A DNA stretch of 6,440 bases from UBA922 sp035438805 (lineage in GTDB: Bacteria; Patescibacteriota; Patescibacteriia; Magasanikbacterales; UBA922). A model generated the notes under the pieces. The model was given only the letters and a program-made list of their open reading frames with translations. It made no database searches and was not told the origin of the DNA. The position numbers were made by a program, and so were the translations under genes. Each line of letters begins with the position of its first letter. Positions within the stretch are counted from its first letter, which is position 1. This document shows, in pieces, positions 5,760 to 6,440 of this stretch. The stretch spans positions 1 to 6,440 of the forward strand of contig DAORJA010000051.1 of the NCBI GenBank assembly GCA_035438805.1, written 5' to 3'.

Positions 5760-6440
5760 ATGTCACTAAAATTATCACAAATCATAAATAACCTGATCGA
5801 CGTAAACGATATTAAACATGATCGGAATTACTCGCGCGTGGCAAAGTTGCACAAATACTGGTCTAGAAAACCTTGGTTTGTCATTGATAGATATGTCGAA
5901 AAATACTCTAAGCCCGATCATTTAGTTTTAGATCCATTCTGCGGAAGTGGAATTATAGGCTTGCAGTCTGTTCTTGCAAATAGAAACTTTATTGGATACG
6001 ACTTAAATCCATTTGCTGCTTTTCTTGCAAAGAATTCTCTAGATTTGGAATTCGATAAAAACTCATTTGATGAAGACTTTTCAATGATTGAAAATGAGGT
6101 CCGACATAAAATCGAATCTCTCTATAAGGTGAATGATAAATATATTTTATATACGATCCTGGGTAAGAAAAACCTCAAGGATTACAATGCTGTAATTGCT
6201 GACAAAAACTTCCAAAACAAAGAAAAAGTTGTATTAAAAAACGGCCATCTCAATCCTAAAGTAGAGTTTCCAAAGGGACTAAAATACCCTGATAAAGATT
6301 TTCCAAAGAAATTCTACAAGGATCGATTTTCATATAAAGGTGTACAAAAAGTCTCTGATATGTTCACTCAGAGAAATGTGCTTGCGTTGGCGTATCTCTA
6401 TAACGCTCTCAATGACCTTAAGCTCAAAAATAAGGATCTC
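5760..6440 (+). CDS. Second DNA methyltransferase, N-terminal part (3' end outside window)
   Basis: ATG at 5760, 1 nt after the stop of the first methyltransferase; open for 227 codons to the end of the window. Seen: LHKYWSRKPWFVIDRY (30-45), the conserved block before the SAM site in a large class of DNA methylases; motif I LVLDPFCGSG (55-64); FIGYDLNPFAA (77-87) with the motif II acidic residue Asp81; then a long Lys/Asp-rich insertion; and YKGVQKVSDMFTQRNVLAL (about 195-213), which in related proteins comes before the catalytic motif. No [D/S/N]PP[Y/F] motif occurs in the visible part, so motif IV must lie beyond the window and the target base cannot be guessed. It differs from the neighbouring enzyme in its N-terminus and insertion, so it is not a recent duplicate. 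Two different methyltransferases in tandem are common in systems recognising asymmetric sites, one per strand. Confidence 0.85.
   Translation, partial: MSLKLSQIINNLIDVNDIKHDRNYSRVAKLHKYWSRKPWFVIDRYVEKYSKPDHLVLDPFCGSGIIGLQSVLANRNFIGYDLNPFAAFLAKNSLDLEFDKNSFDEDFSMIENEVRHKIESLYKVNDKYILYTILGKKNLKDYNAVIADKNFQNKEKVVLKNGHLNPKVEFPKGLKYPDKDFPKKFYKDRFSYKGVQKVSDMFTQRNVLALAYLYNALNDLKLKNKDL

Noticed and set aside
1..6440. CRISPR array, tRNA, rRNA or insertion sequence
   Set aside because: No regularly spaced repeats, cloverleaf-like segments, rRNA motifs, transposase motifs or terminal inverted repeats were seen on either strand.

Overview
The window looks like the late region of a tailed phage or prophage, followed by an accessory DNA-modification cassette. 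All confidently called genes are on the + strand. The protein styles suggest a host in the Candidate Phyla Radiation (Patescibacteria): a conserved 'ARGVYGEVGVLTD' virion-protein tail, an SD-poor set of gene starts, and tiny membrane proteins around a type 2 amidase. This assignment is inference from remembered family resemblance; there is no rRNA or marker gene here. The standard TGA-stop code fits: the long genes contain no internal TGA and encode Trp as TGG.

Region 1 (1-2658) is the end of a virion structural module. It holds the C-terminal 163 residues of a structural protein, then a 677-residue protein with three glycine-rich hydrophobic stretches, probably an internal or ejection-type virion protein. 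A rho-independent terminator at 2630-2658 closes the module. A hydrophobic 45-codon reading frame runs antisense across the end of this region.

Region 2 (2734-3973) is a lysis cassette. It contains a 93-residue protein with one membrane segment and a coiled coil, a 201-residue N-acetylmuramoyl-L-alanine amidase (endolysin), a 26-residue membrane peptide whose ATG overlaps the amidase stop, and a 59-residue two-segment holin-like protein. A strong terminator (3942-3973) follows. The two smallest frames are in the same phase with only one TGA between them. The amidase carries an EF-hand-like acidic loop and lacks the usual third zinc ligand.

Region 3 (3974-6440) is a visibly more AT-rich, tightly packed operon with gaps of 2, 4 and 1 nt: a PD-(D/E)XK-type nuclease-like protein, a 57-residue excisionase-type helix-turn-helix protein, a DNA methyltransferase with an SPPYW catalytic motif, and the N-terminal 227 residues of a second DNA methyltransferase that runs off the window. 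A perfect tandem 10-bp repeat sits directly before its first ATG. The layout suggests a small restriction-modification or orphan-modification system carried as phage cargo just after the lysis genes.
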